Shown: positions 53,033 through 64,000 of the stretch, in pieces
Layout: each line of letters starts with the position of its first letter
How positions within the stretch are numbered: the first letter of the stretch is position 1
Assembly: GCF_038007285.1 (NCBI RefSeq)
Contig: NZ_JBBOWX010000001.1
Span: forward strand, 496,001-560,000
Direction of reading: 5' to 3'
Length of the DNA stretch: 64,000 bases
DNA from: Sporosarcina sp. FSL K6-3457
Lineage (GTDB): Bacteria > Bacillota > Bacilli > Bacillales_A > Planococcaceae
Translations under genes and position numbers: made by a program
The notes under the pieces: model-generated
Seen by the model: only the letters and a program-made list of their open reading frames with translations
Database searches by the model: none
What the model was told of the DNA's origin: nothing

Positions 53033-54310
53033 TCACCCCTTCTGTGTCAACTGATTCGTAGGAATTTTTATAGAGAAGGTAACACCATTTGCTTCATTTT
53101 CAAAAAAGATTTTCCCGCCAAGATTTGTAACGGCTTCTTCCACATAAGATAAGCCGATTCCAGTAGATGGATTCCCTAAAACATCATACCTAGATGTGAA
53201 ACCAGGTTGGAATATAGCGTGTGCATATTTTTCAGATATAGTAGGTCCGCTATTAAAAACATGAAATTCTGTCATACCATCAGATTCATTAAATATTAAA
53301 TGGATTTTCCCACTATCCACAATGGCTTCTACTGCATTCGCTACTAAGTTGTTAAGTAGTGATAACACTGTATATACATGATAGTCGGGATGGATACCTT
53401 CAAGTGAATAAGTAATCTTAATATTTTTTTTGAGTAGAAATACATATTTTTCATTAATACGAACAATGAGTTGAATCAGCTCCATCACATCGATGTAATC
53501 TCTAAAGCTTTCTTTGGAAATCAATTTTGAAAGTCCGGCAAAAATCCGCTGATTATCTTTTTTTATTTCGTGGATTTCCCCTGCAATTCGTAGTGCCCTC
53601 AGGCTAGCCTCTTTGTTATCTACTAGTAAATCGCGATATAAAGCATACGATTCCACAGTAACGGTTTCAGCATTTTTTAATGTCTTCTTTAGATAGATGG
53701 CCTCTTCATGTAAGTTTGAAATAAGGAGTAGCATATGCTCATTTTTTTCCCGTATTTGCTTTTCCCTGGAGTCTGCTTCATATAACTTCAGCATATTAAA
53801 AAAGCTGATGACAATAAAACTATGTGCAAACGCAGCTAAATTCATTTCATTCAAATCAGAAAGTGTAATCGTAGTGTTCAATATTAAATATTGTGCGAGT
53901 AGTTCTGCACTATCCGATAATAATTCGACAACATAGCCTATGAGTCCAATCGTTAAAGAGGATTTACGAAATCTTTTGATGTTAATGAATTGGAACAAAC
54001 AAGCATAGGTGAAGTAAAAGAAAAAGGTTGGACAGTGTTGTTGAAAAGAATAGATCACATTTGTTTCATTCATAAAAAAGAAGTCCAGGGGCACACGGAA
54101 GAGTACTAAAGCCGATGCTGTCAAGAAACCTGGGAGAACGGGTGGAACTTTTTTTAATAATAGTAACAGGAAGAAGAGTGCGGGAGCACCAAAACTTACC
54201 CGGAACGTATCATTTAATGGGTAAAATTTCACTTCGCCGGCAAGGGGAACGATTATGATCATCAGTACAATAATATAAATATCCTTCTTTAGTAATGAAC
54301 TAAACCGCAA
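53033..54310 (-). CDS. glnK: Sensor histidine kinase GlnK (YcbA-like)
   Basis: This 425-residue membrane kinase has about six membrane segments in the first 190 residues, a coiled coil (about 190-235), a DHp-like helix with His in EIHEIKKDNQRIF (about 255) and an ATPase domain (about 310-425, with NNLVANAVEAI, the Asn-box, and GIGLSYVEEAV). The start is the TTG at 54310 with GGGAAGAGGG upstream; the longer frame from 54337 would use a TTG without such a site. It probably senses glutamine and phosphorylates GlnL. Confidence 0.88.
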   Translation of the reverse strand: MRFSSLLKKDIYIIVLMIIIVPLAGEVKFYPLNDTFRVSFGAPALFFLLLLLKKVPPVLPGFLTASALVLFRVPLDFFFMNETNVIYSFQQHCPTFFFYFTYACLFQFINIKRFRKSSLTIGLIGYVVELLSDSAELLAQYLILNTTITLSDLNEMNLAAFAHSFIVISFFNMLKLYEADSREKQIREKNEHMLLLISNLHEEAIYLKKTLKNAETVTVESYALYRDLLVDNKEASLRALRIAGEIHEIKKDNQRIFAGLSKLISKESFRDYIDVMELIQLIVRINEKYVFLLKKNIKITYSLEGIHPDYHVYTVLSLLNNLVANAVEAIVDSGKIHLIFNESDGMTEFHVFNSGPTISEKYAHAIFQPGFTSRYDVLGNPSTGIGLSYVEEAVTNLGGKIFFENEANGVTFSIKIPTNQLTQKG

Positions 54311-54421
54311 GATGTTCCCTCTTCCCTTTATGTCCAATTTTATTTGTTTTAAAAATCAGTATACAGTTCCTACAGCATTTAAACAACGGTCCTTTTTAAA
54401 TATTTAGGTTATTCCGTATAC

Positions 54422-54447
54422 TTTTGTAGGTTTACGTCTGATTTTGT
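54422..54447 (+). promoter_or_regulatory. Possible GlnL binding sites (direct TTTTGT repeats)
   Basis: Two TTTTGT units (54422-54427 and 54442-54447) lie 20 bases apart start to start, upstream of glnH. The GlnL site described for B. subtilis is a direct TTTTGT repeat with a 4-base gap, that is 10 bases apart; here the spacing is two helical turns. Confidence 0.5.
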
Positions 54448-54476
54448 AGTCATGAATATACAATGAAAACTAGTTA

Positions 54477-54490
54477 TGAAAGCGCTTAAT
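54477..54490 (+). promoter_or_regulatory. cre-like site upstream of glnH
   Basis: TGAAAGCGCTTAAT matches the cre consensus TGWAARCGYTWNCW at all positions except the C near the end. It lies 37 bases before the glnH start. Confidence 0.55.
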
Positions 54491-54527
54491 AACTGTGCGG
54501 TTTTAACTTAAAAAAGGGGGAATTAGT

Positions 54528-55319
54528 ATGAAGAGGTTTGGAATATTTATGATGATGGGAGCACTGATGTTAGTAATGGCCGCATGTGGGGCTGAAAAAG
54601 GGAATAGTTCAACGGGGAGTTCCGATACAAGTACAGGGGACGATAAAAAAACATATATCGTTGGGATAGATACAACCTATCCACCTTTTGAGTTTGAGGT
54701 AGATGGAGAATATACAGGAATCGATATCGATCTTATTACAGCAATTGCAGAAAATCAAGGGATTGAAATTAAGTTCGATGCAATGGACTTTGGGGGAATC
54801 ATTCCCGCTATGCAAGCAGATCAGCTAGATATCGCAATTGCAGGCATGAGTATTACTGATGACCGTAAAAAAGTTGTGAATTTCTCAGATCCATATTTTG
54901 AAGCGGGTCTTACATTAGTTGTTGCTGCAGAAACAGCAGACATTGAATCTATTGAAGATTTAAAAGGTAAAACAATTGCTGCAAAGAATGGAACGACTGG
55001 AGCGAAATTTGCACAAGAACATGAAGCTGAATATGGCTACAAACTTGTGTTGTTCGATGATAGTCCTGCCATGTTCCAAGAAGTTTCAAACGGGAGTGCT
55101 GCGGCTTTAATCGAAGATTATCCTGTAATTTCGTATGCAATTTCTCAAAATGATCTTGATTTACAAGTTATCGGAGATCGCTTGAATGGAGACCAGTATG
55201 GAATCGCTGTCCTTAAAGGAAAGAATAGTGATGTCTTGCAAAAAATTAATGATGGTCTTCAAGACCTTCGTGATAGTGGGGAATATGACAAGATTCTTGC
55301 AAAATATCTAGCTGAGTAA
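54528..55319 (+). CDS. glnH: Glutamine/polar amino acid ABC binding lipoprotein
   Basis: This 263-residue lipoprotein has the lipobox MAAC (Cys20) and a family 3 binding fold. YIVGIDTTYPPFEFEVDGEYTGIDIDL (about 43-69), DMAIAGMSIT-like DIAIAGMSITDDRKK and the ligand-binding GTTGAKF (about 156-162) are the usual amino-acid binding residues. AAAGGGGG precedes the ATG. The glnKL genes are divergent upstream and permease and ATPase follow, so glutamine is the most likely ligand. Confidence 0.92.
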   Translation: MKRFGIFMMMGALMLVMAACGAEKGNSSTGSSDTSTGDDKKTYIVGIDTTYPPFEFEVDGEYTGIDIDLITAIAENQGIEIKFDAMDFGGIIPAMQADQLDIAIAGMSITDDRKKVVNFSDPYFEAGLTLVVAAETADIESIEDLKGKTIAAKNGTTGAKFAQEHEAEYGYKLVLFDDSPAMFQEVSNGSAAALIEDYPVISYAISQNDLDLQVIGDRLNGDQYGIAVLKGKNSDVLQKINDGLQDLRDSGEYDKILAKYLAE

Positions 55320-55392
55320 GTCGGATTGCATAGTGAAGTGAATTATTTGGATGGTTGAGTTGAATGGGGGCGCCTTTTGGGTAGCCTCCGTA

Positions 55393-55430
55393 AACCACCA
55401 AGCGACCTAAATGACTGCTTGATAGTGGTT
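55393..55430 (+). promoter_or_regulatory. Intercistronic hairpin between glnH and glnP
   Basis: AACCAC/GTGGTT and inner CAAGC/GCTTG stems form a hairpin in the 146-base gap. There is no T-run after it, so it may stabilise the glnH end of a processed transcript, giving more binding protein than permease. Confidence 0.45.
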
Positions 55431-55465
55431 GATTGGAAATTTGGTATTTTCGAGGGAGTGAGTAA

Positions 55466-56110
55466 ATGGAGACGATTATTGCGGCATTACCCTACTTAAT
55501 GCAAGGGTTGAAAGTGACGCTCTATATCTTTTTCTTTTCAATTATTTTTGGATTTTTGATTGGTTTAGCAACTGCTTTAATGCGCCTTACTACTATAAAA
55601 CCTTTAAACTGGATTGCAAAAGCTTTCGTGGATATTATTCGGGGCACACCATTTATCGTTCAGCTATTTTTTATTTACTTCGGATTGAACGGACTTGATT
55701 TTATATCATTGGATCGGACGGTTGCTGGAATTTTAACAGTGTCGTTAAACGCAGGAGCCTATTTTTCTGAAATTATCCGTGCTGGAATACAGTCGATTGA
55801 TAAGGGGCAGGCGGAAGCCGCAAGATCACTTGGTCTTACTAAGGTACAAACAATGCGTACAATCGTTTTGCCGCAAGCGTTTAGAACGATGCTGCCGACG
55901 ATTACCAATCAATCCATTATTAGTTTCAAAGATACGTCACTCCTTTCTATTATTGGAATTGCTGATATCGTTCAAAAGGGAAAGGTTCAGGCGAGTGCTA
56001 CGTTTCAACCCTTTGAGATTTGGCTAACGGTTGGTGCTGTTTACTTTGTGATTATCTATCTTATATCGGTATTTGCTAGCTCTGTTGAAAGGAGGTTCAA
56101 AATTAAATGA
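55466..56110 (+). CDS. glnP: Glutamine ABC transporter permease
   Basis: This 214-residue permease has five membrane segments and the conserved loop [34 protein letters not shown] (about 113-146) that contacts the ATPase. [19 protein letters not shown] is the typical HisM/GlnP block. Its stop overlaps the glnQ start by 4 bases, so the two are translationally coupled. GAGGGAGTG precedes the ATG. Confidence 0.93.
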   Translation: METIIAALPYLMQGLKVTLYIFFFSIIFGFLIGLATALMRLTTIKPLNWIAKAFVDIIRGTPFIVQLFFIYFGLNGLDFISLDRTVAGILTVSLNAGAYFSEIIRAGIQSIDKGQAEAARSLGLTKVQTMRTIVLPQAFRTMLPTITNQSIISFKDTSLLSIIGIADIVQKGKVQASATFQPFEIWLTVGAVYFVIIYLISVFASSVERRFKIK

Positions 56111-56835
56111 CAATTATACAAGTGAAAAATTTGAAAAAGTCATTTGGCGAACTTGAGGTATTAAAAGATATTAATGTGGCGATTAAGGAACGTGAAGTCG
56201 TCTGCGTAATTGGGCCATCGGGTTCTGGAAAAAGCACATTTTTAAGATGTCTGAACCGGTTGGAGGATATTACAGGCGGCCATGTTGTGATTGATGGCAA
56301 AGATATCACAGATCCGAAGCTTGATATTAACAAGGTTAGGGAAAATGTTGGAATGGTCTTTCAACAATTCAATTTGTTTCCGCATATGACAGTTCTGCAA
56401 AATATAATGCATGCACCTTTAAATTTACGAAAAGGTGACAAGGGATCAATTGAAAAGAAAGCACTTGAATTATTATCGAAGGTTGGCTTGTCCGACAAAG
56501 CGAAAGCGTCGCCAAGTGAACTTTCAGGAGGGCAAAAGCAGCGTGTTGCAATTGCTAGGGCGTTAGCGATGAATCCCAAAATTATGCTGTTCGACGAACC
56601 GACATCGGCACTTGACCCTGAAGTAGTTGGTGATGTGCTTGCGGTCATGAAGCAGCTTGCCCTGGAAGGGATGACGATGGTTGTTGTGACACATGAAATG
56701 GGATTCGCACGCGAAGTAGGGGACCGTGTCATTTTCATGGATGGCGGCTATATCGTGGAGGAAAATGTTCCAGAGGAATTGTTTGGCAATCCTCAAGAAG
56801 TTAGAACGCAATCATTTTTAAGTAAAGTGCTGTAA
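56107..56835 (+). CDS. glnQ: Glutamine ABC transporter ATP-binding protein
   Basis: This 242-residue ATPase has Walker [10 protein letters not shown] (about 36-44), Q-loop [13 protein letters not shown], signature LSGGQKQR, Walker [15 protein letters not shown] and switch His in [10 protein letters not shown]. It completes the glnHPQ importer and overlaps glnP by 4 bases. A strong bidirectional terminator follows. Confidence 0.95.
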   Translation: MTIIQVKNLKKSFGELEVLKDINVAIKEREVVCVIGPSGSGKSTFLRCLNRLEDITGGHVVIDGKDITDPKLDINKVRENVGMVFQQFNLFPHMTVLQNIMHAPLNLRKGDKGSIEKKALELLSKVGLSDKAKASPSELSGGQKQRVAIARALAMNPKIMLFDEPTSALDPEVVGDVLAVMKQLALEGMTMVVVTHEMGFAREVGDRVIFMDGGYIVEENVPEELFGNPQEVRTQSFLSKVL

Positions 56836-56967
56836 TATTTTCAAGATGTGTAGCTCATTTTTGATTTGCTCAAGTGAAGCACTATGTTTGGTTGCGTTGT
56901 GGACAAACTCAATGATGCTGGTAATTCTGGTGAATAGTTTTAGGTGTAAATGGCATGATGTAAATTT

Positions 56968-57018
56968 AAACAAATCCTTTAAGCAATTGTAAAAAACAGT
57001 GGCCTAAAGGATTTGTTT
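56968..57018. terminator. Bidirectional terminator between glnQ and the YesN-like gene
   Basis: A perfect 14-bp stem (AAACAAATCCTTTA and complement) with a long loop has T-runs on both strands. The right arm includes the stop codon of the minus-strand regulator, so on that strand the stem begins inside the gene end. Confidence 0.75.
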
Positions 57019-58644
57019 AGGTGTATCCACCTTAGAATATTGTGCTCTTTTTTGATATTGAGTAGGGGTCATTCCTGTCCACTTCTTAAATGTACTACTA
57101 AAATGTCGTTCATCCTTATAACCAACTTCTTTAGCTACTTCGTAGATTAGATAATCTTTGGATAATAGAAATTTTGCTTGTGAAATACGGTATTGGTGCA
57201 GGTAGTCTAAGAAATTAATGCCCAATTCCTGTTTAAAAAGCGAACTTAAATATGCACTTGAAACAAAAACTTCATTTGCGATGATTTCCAGCGTTAGATG
57301 CTCATGATATCGCTCTTTAATAATGGTTTGGGAATGTCTGACTGTACGATGAATAGGACGCTCAGATGTTAAAATTTCAAATACATTTTGGAAGATCTTT
57401 TTGATAATAGAAGACATATCATCGAATGTTTGCATAGTAGGAATTTGCTCAATCCAATTCACAAGATCATTTTCCCATTCAATCCTTGTCAATTTATTAT
57501 CATAAACAAACTTTTGTATTTCAACGATAAGTGTAATGGCTTTTAAATTCACCTGATCTTTATTATAAAAAGTACTTTTTTCCAGATAACTTAACCAGTT
57601 TTCCAAATTATCTAACGCAGCATCATATTGTTTATTAAACATGTTAGATAAAAATGTGTGTTCTAACTCAGATAAATTCTTATCGTCAAGAATTTTCTTA
57701 TCCATAGTGTCCATTAAATCTACATAGAAAAAAGCTCTCTTATCTTTTTGATAATAATGTTCAGCCAGTGCCTGCTTGGCTTCTACATAGGATTGATGTA
57801 ACTCATATATGGACTCTTTAGTATTGCTAATCCCGATATAAATCTCTACATTCAAATAGGATTGGAAGTTTTCCACCAATGGTGTTAAGTAGGATTCCAA
57901 TTTAATAGACGCATTTGAGGGATTATTATTTCCAATCCAAATGAGTTTCTCTTGGCTTAAAAAGAGTTCTATTTTCCCCTCATAATAAGGAGATAGGGTC
58001 TCCGTTGCAATATTAATAACAGAAAATTTTAGTAAATCATAGTCATCCAGATAACTCTTTTCACTCTGAGACGGGAAATGAATCATCCCGACATGTAGGT
58101 TGTGAGAATTTATACTCATTTGCAGTTCACTTATAATCTTCACCCGGTCCTCGTTAGAGGCTTGTTTTGGATGAGATAACCAATTATTCAATTTTTCTAT
58201 TTTGGCTAAGTACATATTTTTATCGTTATAATGTTCAAGGAGACTAAGTTGATCATCCATAAATCTATCTTGTTTAATCTTTTCCAAAGCCCGTAGAACT
58301 GCTGTTAATATTTCAGCGGGTTGGGCAGGTTTCAGAATGTAATCAAAAACATTTAAATTGATGGAATGCTTGGCATAGTCGAAGTCTTTATAACCAGTTA
58401 AAACAATTGCTTCAAAATTAAGCCCAGTATCTTTTGCTTGCTGTATAAACTCTAGACCACTCATTTTCGGCATTCGAATATCCGTTAATATAATATCTGG
58501 TTGATTTTGATTGAAACTTATCAAAGCATCTATGCCATTCTTAGCCTGCGCACAAAGCTCAATACTATGGGATTTCCAATCAATGCTGGAAATTAGTCCT
58601 TCGCGAATCTTTTCTTCGTCTTCAACAATTAGTAGTTTATACAT
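57004..58644 (-). CDS. AraC-type response regulator (YesN-like)
   Basis: This 546-residue regulator has a receiver domain (about 1-120; DEE near residues 9-11, phospho-acceptor Asp in DIILTDIRMPKMSG near 55, Lys in YILKPAQ near 105). A long middle part follows, and a C-terminal AraC helix-turn-helix pair (about 430-535) includes LEIIANEVFVSSAYLSSLFKQELG and VAKEVGYKDERHFSSTFKKWTGMTP. AAAGGAGGAAA precedes the ATG. It lies downstream of its sensor kinase (about 70-base gap) and upstream of nothing it obviously controls. The beta-glucoside operon further right is a possible target. Confidence 0.92.
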   Translation of the reverse strand: MYKLLIVEDEEKIREGLISSIDWKSHSIELCAQAKNGIDALISFNQNQPDIILTDIRMPKMSGLEFIQQAKDTGLNFEAIVLTGYKDFDYAKHSINLNVFDYILKPAQPAEILTAVLRALEKIKQDRFMDDQLSLLEHYNDKNMYLAKIEKLNNWLSHPKQASNEDRVKIISELQMSINSHNLHVGMIHFPSQSEKSYLDDYDLLKFSVINIATETLSPYYEGKIELFLSQEKLIWIGNNNPSNASIKLESYLTPLVENFQSYLNVEIYIGISNTKESIYELHQSYVEAKQALAEHYYQKDKRAFFYVDLMDTMDKKILDDKNLSELEHTFLSNMFNKQYDAALDNLENWLSYLEKSTFYNKDQVNLKAITLIVEIQKFVYDNKLTRIEWENDLVNWIEQIPTMQTFDDMSSIIKKIFQNVFEILTSERPIHRTVRHSQTIIKERYHEHLTLEIIANEVFVSSAYLSSLFKQELGINFLDYLHQYRISQAKFLLSKDYLIYEVAKEVGYKDERHFSSTFKKWTGMTPTQYQKRAQYSKVDTPKQIL

Positions 58645-58714
58645 CGGCGATTTCCTCCTTTACCTGATTGGAACTTGGAAAACTTCAATGGTGAATACAC
58701 TAGAGTAGCTATGC

Positions 58715-60505
58715 TTATATTGGTATTGTAATTTTAACTTTTGTACCAAATTCCACCTTACTTTCAATATCAATTGTTGCGGTTTTATCATAATTTATTC
58801 TTAATCTTTCTATAATATTCACAAGGGCATAACCAGGACGATTAGCTTGTTCATCAAGAATGTTGTTTTCTGACTTTATAGACTGCAGATATTGCTTTAT
58901 TTGTTCTAATTGATCAAATGGTATGCCATACCCGTTATCAGTTACGTTAATCACTAGGTTTTTTTCCTGTTTGAATGCACGAATATAAATAAAACCATTT
59001 TCTTCTATTGATTCTATCCCGTGTATAATTGAGTTTTCGACAAGTGGTTGAATTAATAGTTTAGGGATTAAGTAATTAGTAATATCATCGTCAACGTCGA
59101 TTTCAAAGGAAAACTTATTTGGAAATCGCTCTTTTTGTATGTTTAGATAGTTCTTAACCAAAAGCAGTTCATTGTTAACGGTGACTAGGTCTTTTCCATC
59201 ACTTAAACTTAAGCGGAAAAATTGTGATAAAGAGTAGATTATATTTGCAATGTCTTTCTCATTTTTCTTTTGTGCCATCCAAAAAATTGTATCTAACGTG
59301 TTATATAAAAAATGAGGATGGATTTGAGCTTGTAATGATTTTAATTCAGCTTCTTTTTGTCTTAAACTAGAACGATAAACATCATCGATAAGTTGATTGG
59401 TTTGTTGAACCATCAAATCATATCCTCTGCCTAAAGCTCCAATCTCATCCTTACCGTGAAATTCTACCTTCTGAGAAAAGTCCCCCTCCTGTAATTTTTC
59501 CATTGAAACTGTCAGTTTTTTTAGGGGTTTTGTGATAAATAGAGAAAGGTACCATGAAACCCAGAGGCTCAAGGCGAAGCAGAGTAATGCAACAATAAAT
59601 GTTAACCCTTTAATGGTCTGTAATTCTTTTAATAATTCTTTTCTAGGCTGAATAAGTAAGACCTTCCATCCCAAGTTGGAGTTGGATTGTGATAGTAGCC
59701 AGTCATTATTTGTTAGGGTAATAGCATTATTTTCATAAGTGCTTTCCTGTAAAATAGGGATATGATTAATAGTGTTACCAATCCATTGTGTATTGTTTGA
59801 TGAAATGACTATATCGTTTTCATCGAGGATAAATATTTCTGCACTATCACTTAAGCCTTTTGTATATCGATTTCGTAATGTTTCTTCATTTATCCCGATA
59901 ATAAGAATACCTAAATCATTTAGCGTGTTAGAATTTTTCAATACCTTTGTTAAAATGATTTGAGTACGTGATTCTCCTATAAAAACTCGCTCGTCCCCTT
60001 TTAATAATGTCCAAGAGGGCTTTCCTCTTAATGCGACCGCAAGCCTATAATGATTTGTTTTTTGAAATTCTTCAAACGGCATCGTACTTGTCACTCCGGT
60101 TTTGTTAACGGCTAATGATGGAATATCCTTATTAAATCCATAAAGGATGAGTGATTGCATATCCCGATTATTAACCATTAAACTTGAAGCGATCTCCTTT
60201 GTTTGGCTACGCCTTGAATAAGTGTCGTCTTGAGTAGTGGGATTTAAATATTGCTGGACACTTGATAGTAAAAAAAGGTAGTTTGAAAAGTCAATCAAAT
60301 TATTGGAAATGTAGTCTAGTTGATAGCTAATCTGATCGGTGATTTCCATCTGCGCTACATTTGCTTTTTTTAGTACCTGATTTTTAGCCGTATAATAAGA
60401 GTAGCCCCCAGTAATACTAACTGTAATAAGTAGGACAGGGATAAACCACACAAATATTTTAAAACGAATGGGTAAATCGAGATAGATATTTTTTATTATT
60501 TTCAT
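58715..60505 (-). CDS. Sensor histidine kinase (YesM-like)
   Basis: This 596-residue membrane kinase has TM1 (about 15-37), an extracytoplasmic sensor (about 40-290), TM2 (about 300-322), HAMP (about 323-375), a LytS/YesM-type kinase core with His in QAQIHPHFLYNTLDTI (about 395) and an ATPase domain (about 460-596, with Asn in LVENSIIHG and GYGIP). YesM/YesN pairs commonly regulate sugar uptake genes. A perfect cre site lies 65 bases upstream, so the pair is probably under carbon catabolite control. Confidence 0.92.
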   Translation of the reverse strand: MKIIKNIYLDLPIRFKIFVWFIPVLLITVSITGGYSYYTAKNQVLKKANVAQMEITDQISYQLDYISNNLIDFSNYLFLLSSVQQYLNPTTQDDTYSRRSQTKEIASSLMVNNRDMQSLILYGFNKDIPSLAVNKTGVTSTMPFEEFQKTNHYRLAVALRGKPSWTLLKGDERVFIGESRTQIILTKVLKNSNTLNDLGILIIGINEETLRNRYTKGLSDSAEIFILDENDIVISSNNTQWIGNTINHIPILQESTYENNAITLTNNDWLLSQSNSNLGWKVLLIQPRKELLKELQTIKGLTFIVALLCFALSLWVSWYLSLFITKPLKKLTVSMEKLQEGDFSQKVEFHGKDEIGALGRGYDLMVQQTNQLIDDVYRSSLRQKEAELKSLQAQIHPHFLYNTLDTIFWMAQKKNEKDIANIIYSLSQFFRLSLSDGKDLVTVNNELLLVKNYLNIQKERFPNKFSFEIDVDDDITNYLIPKLLIQPLVENSIIHGIESIEENGFIYIRAFKQEKNLVINVTDNGYGIPFDQLEQIKQYLQSIKSENNILDEQANRPGYALVNIIERLRINYDKTATIDIESKVEFGTKVKITIPI

Positions 60506-60569
60506 ATGCTATGATCAATTCCTCGACTAGTAATAAGCTAAAAACTTATATCGCCCTTTGTTTAAAATT

Positions 60570-60583
60570 TGTAAACGCTTTCT
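60570..60583. promoter_or_regulatory. Perfect cre site upstream of the YesM-like gene
   Basis: TGTAAACGCTTTCT fits the cre consensus TGWAARCGYTWNCW at every position. It lies 65 bases before the minus-strand kinase start, with the beta-glucosidase gene ending about 205 bases on the other side. Confidence 0.8.
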
Positions 60584-60788
60584 CTGACGCTAGAATAGCA
60601 TGGTATCTTCTTCAAGTAAAGTTGATATATGAAAATTCTTCAGTTGAATCTTTGCAGTTGAGTCAATTTCATCACGCGAAATCTTTACAAGACAAAGACT
60701 TTCAAGCAGAAAAAAAGGCCCCCAAAATGTCAAAACGAGTAAGTAAACAAATAAACTCTAAGACAGGAAGGGGGACTTCTAATGTCCG

Positions 60789-62243
<1,455 letters not shown>

Positions 62244-64000
62244 CTAGTTACTGATTGCCATGACCTGATCTAAAATCTCAACATCTTTTGGCCCATCTAT
62301 AGTTACATCTGTATAGTCAGTTGTATTCGTTACAATAAAAATAACCGTTGGATCATAACTATGCTTTTCAATCAATTGTTTATCAAAACTAATTAATAAC
62401 TGACCTTTCTCTACTTCTTGGCCTTGTTCTATATGTGCAGTAAATCCTTCTCCACGCATATTGACTGTATCGATTCCAATATGAATCAAAACTTCCACTC
62501 CGTCCTTAGAGGACAACCCGACTGCATGATTCGTTGGGAAAAGCGCTTTAATTTTACCTGTAAATGGAGCGTAGACATTCCCTTCATCAGGGATAATGCC
62601 AACACCTTTCCCCATCATTTCAGAAGCAAATACCTGATCTTTTACTTCCTTCACTGGGATAGCGTGTCCTTTTATAGGACTGTAAATGCTACCTTCATGA
62701 GCAGTATCTTTCTCCGTGTCATTGTTCTTTTCTTTAAACCCTAGGATATAAGTAAGTAGCAGAGCTAATCCGAAGGAAACAACGATAGATATCAAGAAGC
62801 CTATAAACTCTGTTCCATAGCCTTCTTTAAAGAAAGCTGGAAGCGTTGCAATACCTGGCATATTATAGCCCCATGATACTGCCCCAAATGCACCTGCAAT
62901 ACCGCCACCAACAGCACCTGCGATACAACCGTAAATCATAGGCCATTTCAACCTTAAATTCACACCATAGAGAGCAGGTTCAGTAATCCCAAATAAACCT
63001 GTAATCGCTGCTGGAAGGGATACATTCTTCATTTCTCTATCTTTTGTTTTAAAATAAACACCAAATGCTGCACCAGCCTGCGCAAATACAGCGGATGCCT
63101 GAAGTGCAGTAAACGTATCAAAACCTAGAGATGCATAGTTCCCAACAGTAACTGGTGTAATGCCCCAATGAACACCAAATATCACGAGTACTTGCCAAAC
63201 TCCACCAATGACAACACCAGCAACAATCGGACTTAAGTGATATAAGAAGTTATAAACATCACCAATTGCTCCACCAATCGTGCTGCCAACTGGTCCAAAC
63301 ACCAGTAGAGTCAGTGGGACAATAATTACAATACAAAATAGTGGTGTGAATAAGTTGCGAACGACACTAGGTAAGATTTTTTCAAAAAACCGTTGTAAGT
63401 ACGATAAAATCCATACAGATAAAATAATGGGAATAACAGAAGATGTATAGCTCAGCATTTGAATCGGAATTCCTAAGAAGTCTAAAGGCTGCGCAAGTAC
63501 TGGAATGCCAACTACATCATTTAACAACCTCATCGTATCCGGATTATTCAATGCTGCTTGAATGAGGCTCTGAACCGCTGGATCTGCTGAACCGCCCGTC
63601 AATAGATTGCTTGCAGTAATCATGTGGATAAAGTCCGGATTGACTAATGCACATGCTGTTACGACTGCAATAAACACATTGACATTGAACTTCTTAGCTG
63701 CCGTAATCGCTATCATGACTGGAAGAAAAGTAAATCCAGTCCACGACACGAAGTTTAAAATACGGTACGTTCCACCTGCTGTATCCAATAAATCTAATGC
63801 CGTAAGTACACCAAGAGTCCCCTGTAAAATACCGCAGGCCGCAAGTGTATATAAAAACGGTGCAAAAATACTTGAAATAATATCAATCAATTTGTTGAAA
63901 ATACCAACCTTGGGCTGACTACCTTTTTCTTGCGCTTTACTTTCATCGAGCTGAATCATGGATATCACATGCTCGTAAGCATCTTTTACATGATTACCGA
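62244..64000 (-). CDS. bglP: Beta-glucoside PTS transporter, EIIBCA (partial, cut by window end)
   Basis: The frame stays open to the window edge. Upstream of the in-frame Met at 63968 it reads GNHVKDAYEH, which is the end of an EIIB domain, so the true start lies outside. The visible part has a ten-segment EIIC membrane domain (GIFNKLIDIISSIFAPFLYTLAACGILQG, ITEPALYGVNLRLKWP). The C-terminal EIIA domain follows (about the last 150 residues, with GEVLIHIGIDTVNMRGEGF-type active-site His). The protein imports and phosphorylates beta-glucosides such as salicin or arbutin. It is the first visible gene of the bgl operon. Confidence 0.93.
   Translation of the reverse strand, partial: GNHVKDAYEHVISMIQLDESKAQEKGSQPKVGIFNKLIDIISSIFAPFLYTLAACGILQGTLGVLTALDLLDTAGGTYRILNFVSWTGFTFLPVMIAITAAKKFNVNVFIAVVTACALVNPDFIHMITASNLLTGGSADPAVQSLIQAALNNPDTMRLLNDVVGIPVLAQPLDFLGIPIQMLSYTSSVIPIILSVWILSYLQRFFEKILPSVVRNLFTPLFCIVIIVPLTLLVFGPVGSTIGGAIGDVYNFLYHLSPIVAGVVIGGVWQVLVIFGVHWGITPVTVGNYASLGFDTFTALQASAVFAQAGAAFGVYFKTKDREMKNVSLPAAITGLFGITEPALYGVNLRLKWPMIYGCIAGAVGGGIAGAFGAVSWGYNMPGIATLPAFFKEGYGTEFIGFLISIVVSFGLALLLTYILGFKEKNNDTEKDTAHEGSIYSPIKGHAIPVKEVKDQVFASEMMGKGVGIIPDEGNVYAPFTGKIKALFPTNHAVGLSSKDGVEVLIHIGIDTVNMRGEGFTAHIEQGQEVEKGQLLISFDKQLIEKHSYDPTVIFIVTNTTDYTDVTIDGPKDVEILDQVMAISN

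Overview
The window is typical of a low-GC, Gram-positive member of the Bacillales. Strong AGGAGG-type ribosome binding sites, lipoprotein substrate-binding proteins, Fur/Zur/CcpA-type boxes, AnsZ, ZagA (YciC), GlnK/GlnL and YesM/YesN-like proteins all fit. The flavour is Planococcaceae (Sporosarcina/Lysinibacillus-like), but that is an inference from protein style, not a database match. No rRNA, tRNA or CRISPR array was seen.

Left part (1-13.6 kb): an AT-rich operon of three unrecognised genes; a secreted L-asparaginase followed by a chemoreceptor with an amino-acid-binding dCache motif; a 69-aa zinc-ribbon protein with a decayed partial copy 3.6 kb further on; a 1034-residue 7TMR-DISM hybrid sensor carrying two kinase cores around a receiver; and an XRE-S24 repressor divergent from a small XRE gene. 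Matching operators lie inside the spacers of three promoters there, the last pointing toward an EAL-HDOD gene.

Middle (13.6-31 kb): an intact-ended but decayed IS66 element with an 8-bp target duplication; a Zur-controlled zinc-starvation operon (znuA, zagA, zinc-independent L33 and S14); decayed IS4 and IS1380 transposase genes; and an iron/siderophore region with three binding proteins, one permease-ATPase pair, an AraC-binding-protein fusion regulator, a serine hydrolase and two Fur boxes.

Right part (31-64 kb): a YibE/F pair; a peptide-type ABC system whose binding protein appears circularly permuted and whose permeases carry long N-terminal extensions; an AraC regulator divergent from a family 3 glycosidase; a DeoR-controlled Ugp-type importer with PHP and HAD enzymes; a paired SMR exporter; the glnKL two-component system divergent from glnHPQ; a YesMN-like two-component system; and a beta-glucoside PTS operon cut by the window end.

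Two families of structured intergenic repeats recur. One occurs at both inner ends of the IS66 element and again alone between convergent genes, with compensatory changes in its stem. The other occurs twice, both times between convergent genes. The clearest candidates for something undescribed are the permuted peptide-binding protein, the covarying repeat, the three-promoter repressor circuit and the unknown three-gene operon at the left edge.
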